Assembly (NCBI GenBank): GCA_025363575.1
Contig: JANYDM010000054.1
Span: 1 to 52,796, forward strand
Reading direction: 5' to 3'
DNA length: 52,796 nucleotides
From: Betaproteobacteria bacterium
Lineage (GTDB): Bacteria; Pseudomonadota; Gammaproteobacteria; Burkholderiales; SG8-41
Numbering within the stretch: position 1 is the stretch's first letter; the number at the start of each line of letters is the position of its first letter. Below the pieces are notes generated by a model. It saw only the letters and a program-made list of their open reading frames with translations, ran no database searches and had not been told where the DNA came from. Of the stretch, positions 17,828 to 27,167 are shown one piece after another. A program made the translations under genes and the position numbers.

Positions 17828-18789
17828 GATTTGCGCGAGAGCAAATACAACAGCACCGGCACGCCCAGCAGCGCCGTGAATACACCGACCGGCAACTGCT
17901 GCGGCGCCCACACCGTGCGCGCAAAGGTATCCGCCAGCGTGACGAAACTGCCGCCGACCAGCGCAGAGGCCGGCAACAGCCAGCGATGATCGTTGACGCC
18001 GGCGAGCCGCAGCGCGTGCGGCACCATGATGCCGACGAAGCCTATGCTGCCGCCGAGGAGCACCGCTGCCACCGTGGCCACTGCGGCGCCGAAATAAAGC
18101 GCTGCCTGCCATCCGCCGACGGCCACGCCGAGCGCACGCGCCTTCATGGCACCGAGGGCGAGCGCGTTGAGACTGCCCGACCCCAGCGTAAAAACCACTA
18201 CGACTGCCGCGAGCACCCACCATGCCGCGCCGCTGGCGTCCGCGTGCGACAAATCCCCCATCAGCCAGAACAGCATGCCGCGCAATTGCGCCTGCGGAGC
18301 GACCGTAAGCAACATGCTGATCATCGCCGTGAACCCCGCGGACAGCACCACGCCCGTCAACAGCAGGCGGTGCACATTCCAGTCGCCCGCGCGAAACGAC
18401 AGCGCGAACACAATAGCGATCGCACCCAGCGCCCCCGCGAGGGCGGCAAAGTTGCCCCCGGCGACGCCCGCGCCGAGCAACACTGCCGTCAGCGCGCCAA
18501 GGGCCGCGCCGCCAGAGATGCCAAGAATATAAGGATCGGCCAGCGGATTGCGCAGCAACACCTGCAGCAGTACGCCGGCAGTCGCCAGCAATCCGCCGCA
18601 TGCGAAGGCGGCGAGCACGCGCGGCAGGCGCAGTTTCCAGATCACATCGTGCGCGATGCCGGGCTCAGGCGCGACGAAGCTGTGCACTACCTGGGCGATG
18701 GAGAGCGGCAAACTGCCGAAGAGGAGTGCCGCGAACATACTGCCCGCCGCGATTAACGCGAGCACGGCAAGCAGCGGCGCGCGCGACAT
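17824..18789 (-). CDS. FecCD-family ABC transporter permease (iron-siderophore/cobalamin class)
   Basis: 321 residues, very hydrophobic, with about ten membrane segments and the family motifs 'WKLRLPRVLAAFACGGLLA', 'GVLLQVLLRNPLADPYILG' and 'GIMVPHALRLAGVNDHRWL'. Forms the inner-membrane channel of a BtuC/FecD-like importer with the ATPase downstream. The pair sits between a HAD phosphatase and pcnB, breaking a chain that is otherwise housekeeping. It starts four bases after the HAD gene ends. Confidence 0.93.
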   Translation of the reverse strand: MSRAPLLAVLALIAAGSMFAALLFGSLPLSIAQVVHSFVAPEPGIAHDVIWKLRLPRVLAAFACGGLLATAGVLLQVLLRNPLADPYILGISGGAALGALTAVLLGAGVAGGNFAALAGALGAIAIVFALSFRAGDWNVHRLLLTGVVLSAGFTAMISMLLTVAPQAQLRGMLFWLMGDLSHADASGAAWWVLAAVVVVFTLGSGSLNALALGAMKARALGVAVGGWQAALYFGAAVATVAAVLLGGSIGFVGIMVPHALRLAGVNDHRWLLPASALVGGSFVTLADTFARTVWAPQQLPVGVFTALLGVPVLLYLLSRKS

Positions 18790-18793
18790 TCAG

Positions 18794-19450
18794 TCAGGCC
18801 AGACTCAGAACCGGCCAACCGTGCCGTGCGGCATGCGCGCTCAAAGTATTGTCTGGATCGACCGCCACCGGATGCGTGACGCGCTCGAGCAGCGGCAGGT
18901 CGTTGAGCGAGTCGCTGTAAAAGCGGCTCGCGTCGAACGATCTGAGCGTGAGGCCGCGGCCGTCCAGCCACTGCTCGAGTCGCAATATCTTGCCTTCGCG
19001 AAAGCACGGCGTGCCGGCAACTTCGCCGGTGAATTCGCCGTCAAGCTGCGCGGGCTCGGTGGCGATCAAGTGCTCCACTGCGAATTCCCGGGCTATGGGC
19101 GCCGTCACGAAACTATTCGTCGCCGTGATTATCACGCACAGATCGTTGCGGTGGCTCGCGACCAGCTCGCGCGCACGCGCGCGGATGATGGGCAGGATTT
19201 TCACGCGCATGAATTCTGCGTGCCACTCGTCGAGCACGCGCCGCGGATGTCGCGACAGCGGCTTCAGCTGAAAATCGAGGAACTCCAGGATATCGAGCGT
19301 GCCGTTTTTATATTGCGTGTAGAACTCGTCGTTGCGCGCTTCGTAGATTTCGCGGTCGAGCACGCCTTTTTCGATCAGGAACTGCGCCCACTCGAAGTCG
19401 CTGTCGCCTGACAGCAGCGTGTTATCCAGATCGAACAGCGTCAGGTTCAC
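18794..19450 (-). CDS. HAD-superfamily IB phosphatase (SerB-like)
   Basis: 218 residues. Motif I 'FDLDNTLL' (nucleophile D7, acid/base D9), motif II at 'IITATNSF', a lysine near 'REGKI' and motif III 'FYSDSLNDLPLL'. The alpha-helical cap of subclass IB lies between motifs I and II. Relatives include phosphoserine phosphatase and histidinol-phosphate phosphatase; which substrate applies cannot be read here. It begins 15 bases after hda and is part of the conserved hda-HAD-pcnB order. Confidence 0.9.
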   Translation of the reverse strand: MNLTLFDLDNTLLSGDSDFEWAQFLIEKGVLDREIYEARNDEFYTQYKNGTLDILEFLDFQLKPLSRHPRRVLDEWHAEFMRVKILPIIRARARELVASHRNDLCVIITATNSFVTAPIAREFAVEHLIATEPAQLDGEFTGEVAGTPCFREGKILRLEQWLDGRGLTLRSFDASRFYSDSLNDLPLLERVTHPVAVDPDNTLSAHAARHGWPVLSLA

Positions 19451-19465
19451 CGTGCCCTCCGTGGC

Positions 19466-20128
19466 TCAGGTGTGCAGAAGTTCGCGCAGCAACGGCAGCG
19501 TGATCGCGCGGCGGCTGGCCAGCGAATAACGGTCGAGCGCATCGAGCAATGCCAGCTGCGACGGCAGGTCGCGCTGCGCGTGCCGCAGCAGGTAAGCGAC
19601 GACTTCGGGCGACAACTCGAAGCCGCGCGCCAGCGCATGACGTTTCAACGCGGCGACCCTTTCCTCCTCGTTCAGGCCGTGCACTTGATAGACAAGGCCG
19701 GCGGCAAGGCGGGTTACCAGGTCAGCGCGCAACGTAAGCTGCGCGGGCGCAGCGTCGCCGCTCGCGAGCAACATGCCGCGGCCGGCCTGGATGCGGTTGT
19801 GCAGATTAAAAAGCTCGATTTGCGCTTGCGAATTCAGCAGATGCACGTCTTCCACCGCGCATAGCGAGTCGTCCGCGACAGCAAATTGCGACGAACCGGC
19901 GGCGAACAGCGTAGCCGGCCTGGCGTCGGCGCGCGCCGCCGCGACGACTGCGCCCAGCAGATGACTGCGGCCGCTCCCCGGCGCGCCCCACACGTAGACG
20001 AAACGTTCGCCGCTCGAGCCGTTGGCCATCGAGTACAGCGCAACCACGAGTTCGGCGTTGCGGCCCGGCACGAAATTCTCCAGCGCGGGCGCCGGCGGCT
20101 GCGCGATATCGAGCGCGAGTTGCTTCAT
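19466..20128 (-). CDS. hda: DnaA regulatory inactivator Hda
   Basis: 220 residues, a short DnaA-like AAA+ protein without the DNA-binding domain. It has an N-terminal clamp-binding-like stretch 'QLALDI', P-loop variant '[12 protein letters not shown]', and a Walker B region '[11 protein letters not shown]' matching Hda. It stimulates ATP hydrolysis by DnaA together with the sliding clamp, preventing over-initiation. It is transcribed divergently from purM, with 129 bases between the coding regions. Confidence 0.92.
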   Translation of the reverse strand: MKQLALDIAQPPAPALENFVPGRNAELVVALYSMANGSSGERFVYVWGAPGSGRSHLLGAVVAAARADARPATLFAAGSSQFAVADDSLCAVEDVHLLNSQAQIELFNLHNRIQAGRGMLLASGDAAPAQLTLRADLVTRLAAGLVYQVHGLNEEERVAALKRHALARGFELSPEVVAYLLRHAQRDLPSQLALLDALDRYSLASRRAITLPLLRELLHT

Positions 20129-20257
20129 GCGCGGCGCGTTTCAACAGAACTGGCGGTGGTCATTTCGGGTAAAATTCGGCACTCAACAATCAATGGCGCA
20201 CGGGGAATTGACTATCTTACCCGACCCATCCGCCGTTTACGACACGCGAGAGCGCAC

Positions 20258-21304
20258 TTGAGCACATCCAACCGTACCGATGCCCTGACTTACCGTGATG
20301 CCGGCGTCGACATCGACGCGGGCGATCAACTCGTCGACAACATCAAGCCGTTCGCCAAAAAGACGATGCGCCCCGAAGTGCTCGCGGGCATCGGGGGTTT
20401 TGGCGCGCTGTGCGGATTGCCGGCCAAATATCGCGAGCCCGTTCTCGTTTCGGGCACGGATGGCGTCGGCACCAAGCTCAGGCTTGCATTCGAGCTTAAT
20501 CGTCACGACACGATAGGCATCGATCTCGTGGCGATGAGCGTCAACGACATTCTGGTGCAAGGCGCGGAGCCGCTATTCTTCCTCGATTACTTCGCGTGCG
20601 GCAAGCTCGACGTCGCGACCGCGACGAAAGTAGTAAAAGGCATCGCTGCCGGGTGCGAGCGCGCCGGGTGTGCATTGATCGGCGGCGAAACCGCGGAAAT
20701 GCCCGGCATGTATCCGCCCGGCGAGTACGATCTTGCGGGTTTCGCGGTTGGCGTGGTCGAGAAAAGCAAAATCATCGATGGCAAGACGATTGGAGCAGGC
20801 GATACCGTGCTGGGGCTCGCGTCCAGCGGCGCACATTCCAACGGCTACTCGCTGATCCGCCGCATCATCGCCAAGAACAAGATCGATCTGTCGACGAAAC
20901 TCGATGGCAAGACGTTAAGCGATCTGATCCTGGCGCCGACGCGCCTTTATGTGAAAGCCATGCTGAAACTGATGGAGCAATTGCCGGTCAAAGGACTGGC
21001 CCACATTACCGGCGGCGGCATCGTCGACAATGTGCCGCGCATTCTGCAGGAGCATCTGACCGCGCGCATCGACGGCGCAAACTGGCCGCGGCCCCCGCTG
21101 TTCACATGGCTCCAGCGCGAAGGCAACGTAGCGGAAGGCGAAATGCTGCGCGTGTTCAACTGCGGCATCGGCATGGTGGTCGTCGTCGCGGCCGAGCATG
21201 CCAAACAGGCAAGCGAGCTGCTCACCGCGGCAGGCGAGACTGTATGGCAGATCGGCAGCATCGATAAACGCAACGGCAATGAGGCGCAAACCGTCGTCAC
21301 ATGA
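20258..21304 (+). CDS. purM: Phosphoribosylformylglycinamidine cyclo-ligase (AIR synthetase)
   Basis: 348 residues from TTG 20258. It has '[18 protein letters not shown]', '[16 protein letters not shown]', '[16 protein letters not shown]', '[12 protein letters not shown]' and '[13 protein letters not shown]', all PurM landmarks. It makes AIR from FGAM with ATP in purine synthesis. No in-frame ATG lies near the conserved N-terminus, so a TTG start just ahead of it is the best choice. The stop overlaps the purN ATG (ATGA), indicating coupled translation. Confidence 0.96.
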   Translation: MSTSNRTDALTYRDAGVDIDAGDQLVDNIKPFAKKTMRPEVLAGIGGFGALCGLPAKYREPVLVSGTDGVGTKLRLAFELNRHDTIGIDLVAMSVNDILVQGAEPLFFLDYFACGKLDVATATKVVKGIAAGCERAGCALIGGETAEMPGMYPPGEYDLAGFAVGVVEKSKIIDGKTIGAGDTVLGLASSGAHSNGYSLIRRIIAKNKIDLSTKLDGKTLSDLILAPTRLYVKAMLKLMEQLPVKGLAHITGGGIVDNVPRILQEHLTARIDGANWPRPPLFTWLQREGNVAEGEMLRVFNCGIGMVVVVAAEHAKQASELLTAAGETVWQIGSIDKRNGNEAQTVVT

Positions 21305-21945
21305 AAAAAGTGGTCATCCTGATCTCGGGGCGCGGCAGCAACATGCAGGCGATTCTCGAAGCGAAGCTGCCCGTCAAGGTGGCTGCCGTGATCAGCAATG
21401 ACCCGCAGGCAGGCGGACTGGCCACGGCAGACTCGCACGGCGTGCCGACGCGGGTCGTCGACCACCGCGAATATCGCGAGCGCGCCGCCTTCGACGATGC
21501 GCTGCGCGCCGCTATCGACTCGTTTGCGCCCGATCTCGTGGTGCTTGCGGGCTTCATGCGCATCCTGACGGCGGAATTCGTCGACCACTACCGCGGCCGC
21601 ATGATCAACATTCATCCATCGCTCCTGCCCGCATTCACCGGGTTGCACACGCACAAGCGTGCGCTCGAAGCGGGCGTCAAGCTGCATGGCTGCACCGCGC
21701 ATTTCGTGACACCCGAGCTCGATCACGGTCCGGTGATCATACAGGCGGCGGTGCCGGTACTCGAAGGAGACGACGAAGAGCGCCTCGCCGCGCGCGTTCT
21801 CGCGGAGGAACACCGCATTTACCCGCAGGCGCTGCGCTGGTTCTGCGAGGACCGCGTGTCGATCACCCCGCAAGGAACGGTAACAATCAGGGCGGCACGC
21901 GGCGCCGGCGGCACTACTCTCGTTTCGCCCGCAGTCGAATCATGA
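21301..21945 (+). CDS. purN: Phosphoribosylglycinamide formyltransferase 1
   Basis: 214 residues with '[13 protein letters not shown]', '[14 protein letters not shown]', '[18 protein letters not shown]' (catalytic N and H) and '[20 protein letters not shown]' with the catalytic Asp. It transfers formyl from 10-formyl-THF to GAR in purine synthesis. It is overlapped by purM at the start and by the next gene at the end (four bases each), so the whole run is one operon. Confidence 0.97.
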   Translation: MKKVVILISGRGSNMQAILEAKLPVKVAAVISNDPQAGGLATADSHGVPTRVVDHREYRERAAFDDALRAAIDSFAPDLVVLAGFMRILTAEFVDHYRGRMINIHPSLLPAFTGLHTHKRALEAGVKLHGCTAHFVTPELDHGPVIIQAAVPVLEGDDEERLAARVLAEEHRIYPQALRWFCEDRVSITPQGTVTIRAARGAGGTTLVSPAVES

Positions 21946-22646
21946 TGCTGGGCCGTCTCCTCGCATTTCTCGCGGGCGCCGCAATCAGCGTCGCGTCTGC
22001 GGCGCCGCCCGGCTCGGTCAAAGCGGATTACAACCTCTACCGCGACGGCCTGCACATTGCGACCGTTCAGGAGACGTACGTACAGAACGGCGGCAAGTAC
22101 CAAATCGTCAGTAATACCGACGCGGTAGGGCTCGCGCAACTGCTGTTCAAGCGCGCCAAGATCAAGGTGCAGAGCGAGGGCAGCGTGACGAGCGGCGGCC
22201 TGCAGCCGGACAAGTTCGAGTACGGACTGATCAACGATCCTGCCAACAATGTAAGCGCAACCTTTGACTGGCGCGCGCACGAGCTGCACATGACATACGA
22301 CGGCAGCGACAAGATCCTGCCGCTCGCCGCGGGCACGCAGGACCGCATCAGCGTGATGTATCAGTTCCTGTTCCTGCCGCGCGCCAAAATGAAACGGCTC
22401 GAATTCGAGTTCACCAACGGCAAAAAGATCGAGCCGTACCTCTACGAGCTTGCCGGCACCGAAGTGCTCGACACCCCGCTCGGCAAGCTGAATACGCTGC
22501 ATCTGGTCAAACATCGCGATCCCGGCGAGAACGGCACCGAGGTCTGGCTCGCTGCGGAACGCAACCTGTTCCCGGTGAAACTGCTGATACGGGAAAACGA
22601 CGGCACCAAATTCGAACAGACGATTACGCAGCTGGAGATAAAGTGA
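21942..22646 (+). CDS. DUF3108-family periplasmic protein (first of a tandem pair)
   Basis: 234 residues with a signal peptide (cut near 'VASAAPPGS') and a beta-rich body: 'KADYNLYRDGLHIATVQETY', 'AQLLFKRAKIKVQSEG', 'QDRISVMYQFLFL', 'TEVLDTPLGKL' and 'EVWLAAERNLFPVKLLIRE'. This layout matches DUF3108, whose function is not established. It starts within the purN stop, so it is co-translated with purine genes. The next gene encodes a paralogue. Confidence 0.85.
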   Translation: MMLGRLLAFLAGAAISVASAAPPGSVKADYNLYRDGLHIATVQETYVQNGGKYQIVSNTDAVGLAQLLFKRAKIKVQSEGSVTSGGLQPDKFEYGLINDPANNVSATFDWRAHELHMTYDGSDKILPLAAGTQDRISVMYQFLFLPRAKMKRLEFEFTNGKKIEPYLYELAGTEVLDTPLGKLNTLHLVKHRDPGENGTEVWLAAERNLFPVKLLIRENDGTKFEQTITQLEIK

Positions 22647-23677
22647 TCGGCGGGCGCGTCATGCGCACACTGGGCTCATTCGCAGCGTTGTCCGTTTGTG
22701 TGCACTTGTGGATCCTGTACGGCATGCGTTTCGAATTGCCGCGCTTCGAAGCGGAGCCTCCGCCGCTGCAGGTGAGGCTGCAACCCGCGCCGCAATTGCC
22801 GCCGATATTACCGCGCGAGCAACCGGCGCAAGCGCCACGCAGACCTGCGATGGCACCCGTCATGCAATCGAGAGCGCCCGACCCGTCGCCTGTTTCCGTG
22901 CCCGCGCCCGAACCGCCACCGGTTGCAGAGCGCGCTCCGGCAGCGATTGAGTCCCCGCCTCTGCCGCCCGCGCCCATCGCCATTGCAAGTCCGCCTGGGC
23001 CCGCCGAACTGCTGCCGCTCGCGCGCCGGCTGCCGCGCAAAGGTGCGATCTCATACGTGCTGTATCTCGGCAACGAGCGCATGAGCGTGGGCCGGACGAC
23101 GCAGACGTGGGAGCTCAGCGGCGACAATTACAAGGTGGCGAGCCTGTCTGAAACCACCGGGCTCGCTGCCCTTTTCTCGCGCCAGCGCATCGCCTATGAA
23201 AGCCGCGGCAAGCTGACGGCCAAGGGACTGCGGCCGGAACGTTTCACCAATGAGCGCGTGCGCTCCGGAAACAGCGAAAAAGCGACCGCCGAATTCGATT
23301 GGCCAAACGCGTCCGCAGCCGTCGGCAATCCGCCGGGCACAGTCGCCCTGCCCGCCGATACGCAGGACCTCGTGAGTTTCATGTACCAGATGGGGCTCGG
23401 CCAGCTGACGCCGGGGCGTATCGAAATGCCGGTCACGAACGGCTGGAAACTCGAGCGCTACGAGCTGGAAATAGGCATCGAGCAGGCACTGGATACGCCG
23501 CTGGGATCGCTGCGCGCGGTGCCGGTGAAGCAAGTGCGGCGCGGCGCGCAGGAAACCATCGAATTGTGGCTGGCGCCGGCCTACCGCTGGTTGCCGGTAC
23601 GCATCCGGTTTTTCAATCGCGAGGGCGAGCCCGCGGGCGAGCAACTCGTCAGCGAGATACGCGTGAGCGAAGATTGA
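22643..23677 (+). CDS. DUF3108-family protein with a TonB-like membrane anchor and Pro-rich linker
   Basis: 344 residues starting at GTG 22643, which overlaps the previous stop. One N-terminal membrane helix (about residues 8-28) is followed by a Pro/Ala-rich linker (about 35-125), then a DUF3108 domain ('ISYVLYLGNERMSVGRTTQT', 'QDLVSFMYQMGLG', 'LDTPLGSLRAVPVK', 'ELWLAPAYRWLPVRIRFFNR'). The anchor-plus-linker resembles TonB architecture, but the C-terminal domain is not TonB. Probably spans the periplasm. Function unknown. Confidence 0.85.
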   Translation: MIGGRVMRTLGSFAALSVCVHLWILYGMRFELPRFEAEPPPLQVRLQPAPQLPPILPREQPAQAPRRPAMAPVMQSRAPDPSPVSVPAPEPPPVAERAPAAIESPPLPPAPIAIASPPGPAELLPLARRLPRKGAISYVLYLGNERMSVGRTTQTWELSGDNYKVASLSETTGLAALFSRQRIAYESRGKLTAKGLRPERFTNERVRSGNSEKATAEFDWPNASAAVGNPPGTVALPADTQDLVSFMYQMGLGQLTPGRIEMPVTNGWKLERYELEIGIEQALDTPLGSLRAVPVKQVRRGAQETIELWLAPAYRWLPVRIRFFNREGEPAGEQLVSEIRVSED

Positions 23678-23727
23678 TACACTCTCGCGCGCGCTATTCG
23701 TCGAACCCTTAATTTTTCAGGCTTATC

Positions 23728-25032
23728 TTGCCCTCTCCTCTTCGCAGGTCCCGCACTAAAAAAGCCGCGGTGCAAAGCAATTCCGCGCTCGCGCACCTGG
23801 CGGCGGCCGAAGCCGCGCTCGCGCAGATATTGCCGATGACGCAGCCGGCCGATGCGGTGCTGTACCGGTTCTTCCGCGCGCACGCGCAACTCGGCCAGCA
23901 CGATCGCCAGTTCATCGCCGAGACGGTGTTCGGCGTATTGCGCCGGCGCATCGGCCTCGAGTATTACACCGGCGCAGACACGCCGCGCCGTCTGCTGCTC
24001 GCGTATCTCAATCGCGTGCAGGGCATGAGCCTGCGCCAACTCGAGCCGCTGCTCGGCAACGAGGACGCGCTGCGTGCCGCGGCCCTCAAAAGCAGGGAGG
24101 AGGCCGACGCGCCTTTGCACGTGCGCGCCGAACTGCCGCAGTGGCTGGTTGAGACTGTCGCCAGCGACATGACCGAAGACGAAATCCTCGCGCTCGGCCG
24201 CGCGCTGCAGCAGCCGGCGCCGCTCGATTTGCGAGTGAATGCGCTGACCGCGGATCGCGCCAAAGTCATGCAGCAGCTTGCGATCGAAGGCCTCACCGTC
24301 GCCCCGACGCCCTATGCGCCGCTGGGCGTACGCATAAGAGGTAATCCCGCGCTTGGCCGCAATCCGCTTTTCACCAGCGGCCGCATCGAAATCCAGGACG
24401 AAGGCAGCCAGTTGCTGTGCTACCTGCTCGCGCCAAAACGCCGCGAGATGATCGTCGACTTCTGCGCGGGCGCGGGCGGCAAGACGCTGGCGCTCGGCGC
24501 GCTGATGCAGTCGCAGGGCCGCCTCTACGCGTTCGACGTCAGCGAATCGCGGCTGAACAAGTTGAAGCCGCGGCTCAAGCGCTCGGGCTTGTCGAACGTG
24601 CATCCGCAACTGCTCGTCAATGAAAACGACATCAAAGTTAAGCGACTCGCGGGCAAGATCGACCGCGTGCTCGTCGACGCGCCGTGCAGCGGATTCGGCA
24701 CGTTGCGGCGCAATCCCGATCTGAAATGGCGGCAGACCGCGGCCGGCATCGTTGAGCTCGCCGCCAAGCAGGGCCGCATACTCGCTGCCGCCGCCGTCCT
24801 CGTCAAACCGGGCGGGCGGCTCGTTTATGCAACGTGCAGTTTCGTGCGCGCGGAGAACCAGGACGTGGTCGCGGCATTTCTCGCTGGCCATCCGCAGTTC
24901 AGCGTGCAGCCCGCGAACGAAGTGCTGGCGCAACAGCAGATCGCGCTCGACACCGGCGAGTTCCTGCAGCTCTATCCGCACCGGCAGGGCTGCGACGGTT
25001 TTTTTGCCGCCGTGCTGGCGCGTACGGCTTAA
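23728..25032 (+). CDS. RsmB-like rRNA (cytosine-5) methyltransferase
   Basis: 434 residues. A NusB-like N-terminal domain (about 20-140) precedes a Sun/NOP2 methyltransferase domain with the SAM motif 'VDFCAGAGGKTLALG', motif IV 'VDAPCSGFGTLRRNPDLKW' and motif VI 'VYATCSF'; both catalytic cysteines are present. Likely methylates a cytosine of 16S rRNA. TTG 23728 was taken as start, but GTG 23770 is possible. It is 50 bases after the DUF3108 pair, plausibly the same transcript. Confidence 0.9.
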   Translation: MPSPLRRSRTKKAAVQSNSALAHLAAAEAALAQILPMTQPADAVLYRFFRAHAQLGQHDRQFIAETVFGVLRRRIGLEYYTGADTPRRLLLAYLNRVQGMSLRQLEPLLGNEDALRAAALKSREEADAPLHVRAELPQWLVETVASDMTEDEILALGRALQQPAPLDLRVNALTADRAKVMQQLAIEGLTVAPTPYAPLGVRIRGNPALGRNPLFTSGRIEIQDEGSQLLCYLLAPKRREMIVDFCAGAGGKTLALGALMQSQGRLYAFDVSESRLNKLKPRLKRSGLSNVHPQLLVNENDIKVKRLAGKIDRVLVDAPCSGFGTLRRNPDLKWRQTAAGIVELAAKQGRILAAAAVLVKPGGRLVYATCSFVRAENQDVVAAFLAGHPQFSVQPANEVLAQQQIALDTGEFLQLYPHRQGCDGFFAAVLARTA

Positions 25033-25077
25033 GTCATAGGCGTCAACGGCGCCCGTGAGCGGGCGTTCTGTATTTCC

Positions 25078-25635
25078 ATGCGCCTGTCATTCGCCGTGTT
25101 GTTGCTGGTCGCCACTGGTGCCGCCGCGCAGCAGCCGGCGCCGCCGGTCGTGCCGTTTGCAGCCGCCGGCACACTGCAGTACGCGTTTACCGCCGCCGAT
25201 TATGCAGACGAGATGATCATTGCCGCCATCGACGCGGCGCACCGACAGGTGCTGGTGCAGGCCTATAGCTTCACGCACCGCCGCATTGCCGACGCTCTCG
25301 TGCGTGCGCGCAACCGCGGCGTCGAAGTCGCTGTGATCGTCGACCAGGAGCAGGCGCGCGCGAATCCGGCGACGATTCACGCGATCGCACATGCCGGGGT
25401 TCCGGTGCTGGCCGACGCGCAGCACGCCGCCGCGCACAATAAAGTTGTCGTCATCGACACGGGCTACGCCGATTGCGCCGTCATAACCGGCAGCTTCAAC
25501 TTCACTTACGCCGCACAGCACCGCAACGCCGAAAACGCATTAGTGCTGCGCGGCAATACTCCGCTATGCGAAGCTTATTTCAACAACTGGCGGCGTCATC
25601 AGCTGCATGCACATGCCATAACAAGGTTGAAGTAA
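25078..25635 (+). CDS. Secreted single-domain phospholipase D-like protein (Nuc type)
   Basis: 185 residues with a signal peptide ('MRLSFAVLLLVATGAAAQ') and one HKD motif: H-N-K-V-V-V-I-D with downstream 'ITGSFNFTYAA'. Single-HKD proteins of this size resemble the endonuclease Nuc, which acts as a dimer on nucleic acids; lipid substrates are also possible. The location should be periplasmic. ATG 25078 lies 45 bases after the methyltransferase gene. Confidence 0.88.
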   Translation: MRLSFAVLLLVATGAAAQQPAPPVVPFAAAGTLQYAFTAADYADEMIIAAIDAAHRQVLVQAYSFTHRRIADALVRARNRGVEVAVIVDQEQARANPATIHAIAHAGVPVLADAQHAAAHNKVVVIDTGYADCAVITGSFNFTYAAQHRNAENALVLRGNTPLCEAYFNNWRRHQLHAHAITRLK

Positions 25636-25738
25636 GCATTGGGCGAAAAGCGGCAGCCAATTCCGTTAAGGGCGCGCATCACGTATATTGACAGCCGGCC
25701 TCTATGCCAATTTGCCCGGACCGCATCTCTTTCGAACC

Positions 25739-27025
25739 ATGACCGAACCATTCGCGCCGCTGCTGTCAGCGCTGTTTAAAGATCTGCGCGACGAGCGCGT
25801 TCTGTGGCAAATAGCCGTCATCGCGGTCAGCGTGCTGGTAGCGGCATGGATCTCCCACGCGGTGCGGCCGCGCCTGCAGGGCGGCAACGGCAGCCGCCTC
25901 GAGTTCGGGCTGGCGGGGCTGCGCAGGCTGGTCTTCCCGCTCACCGCGCTGGTGTTCGCGCTGACCGGCCGCTGGGTGCTCGGCCATTTTCAGCCCAGTG
26001 TCAGCCTGCTGAGCCTCGCCGTGCCGCTGCTGACGGCGATGGCCATCATCCGCTTCGTCGTTTATCTGCAGCGGCTGGTTTTCGCGCCTGGCAATCTGCT
26101 CGATACCTTTGAACGCACCATCGTATGGCTCGTGTGGCTGGGCTTTGCGCTCTACGTGCTCGGCCTGACACCGGACATCATCGAATTTTTCGATGGCATT
26201 GGTTTCAAGGTCGGCGAGCATCGCATCTCGCTGCTGCTGATCGGCCAGGCCGTTGTGTGGGTGATCGCTGCGCTGCTGCTCGCGCTGTGGATAGGCCGGC
26301 TCCTTGAAGACCGCCTGATGTCCGCGCACGGCATCGACATGACACTACGCGTCATGCTGACCAAGGTCACGCGCGCGGTGCTGGTGATACTCGCGGTGCT
26401 CATCGTGCTGCCACTGGTGGGCATCGACCTGACCGCATTGTCGGTGTTCGGCGGCGCGCTCGGCGTCGGCGTCGGTTTCGGACTGCAAAAGATCGCCAGC
26501 AACTACATCAGCGGCTTCATCATTCTTCTCGACCGCTCGGTCACGATAGGCGACCTCGTGACGATAGAAAAACATACCGGCAAGTTGTCGAAAATGACAG
26601 CCCGCTACGTCGTCGTGCGCGCGCTCGACGGCACCGAAGCGATCATTCCAAATGAGACGCTGATTACCTCTGCCGTCATCAACCAGTCGTATACCGATCG
26701 CAAGGTCGCCGTCACGCTCTGCGTGCAAATAGCGTACGACGCCGATCTCGATCTCGCCATGCGCCTTTTGACGGACATTGCCAAGCGCCAGGCGCGCGTG
26801 CTGGCCGACCCTGCGCCCGTCGTGCATATCAGGACATTTGCCGACAATGGCATCGAACTTGAACTTGCCGTATGGGTGGAAGATCCCGAGCAGGGCAAGA
26901 CCAATCTGCGCTCCGATATCTATTATGGAATATGGCAGGAATTCCGCGCCCGCGGCATCGTAATTCCGTATCCGCAACGGGAAGTGCGGGTGCTCGCCGG
27001 CGCGCTGCCGGAAACTTCAAAATAA
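25739..27025 (+). CDS. MscS-family mechanosensitive ion channel
   Basis: 428 residues. Four to five N-terminal membrane helices precede the Gly/Ala-rich pore helix 'FGGALGVGVGFGLQKIASNY' and the beta domain 'SGFIILLDRSVTIGDLV', then 'GTEAIIPNETLITSAVINQSY', the MscS signature order. Opens under membrane tension to release osmolytes. The frame extends upstream to 25688, but ATG 25739 begins the compact protein. No terminator was seen in the 142 bases before the desaturase gene. Confidence 0.92.
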   Translation: MTEPFAPLLSALFKDLRDERVLWQIAVIAVSVLVAAWISHAVRPRLQGGNGSRLEFGLAGLRRLVFPLTALVFALTGRWVLGHFQPSVSLLSLAVPLLTAMAIIRFVVYLQRLVFAPGNLLDTFERTIVWLVWLGFALYVLGLTPDIIEFFDGIGFKVGEHRISLLLIGQAVVWVIAALLLALWIGRLLEDRLMSAHGIDMTLRVMLTKVTRAVLVILAVLIVLPLVGIDLTALSVFGGALGVGVGFGLQKIASNYISGFIILLDRSVTIGDLVTIEKHTGKLSKMTARYVVVRALDGTEAIIPNETLITSAVINQSYTDRKVAVTLCVQIAYDADLDLAMRLLTDIAKRQARVLADPAPVVHIRTFADNGIELELAVWVEDPEQGKTNLRSDIYYGIWQEFRARGIVIPYPQREVRVLAGALPETSK

Positions 27026-27167
27026 CCATATGTAACATGACGCTATAGCCTCATGCCGGCGTACGGATTTAGTTCAATATTTATTGCCAAAATAGTGCTT
27101 TCCTAGCCGGGGTTATTTCAGTAAACTCGGCGCCAATTCCTTCTTCATTTTTTGGCAAAAAAAACCT

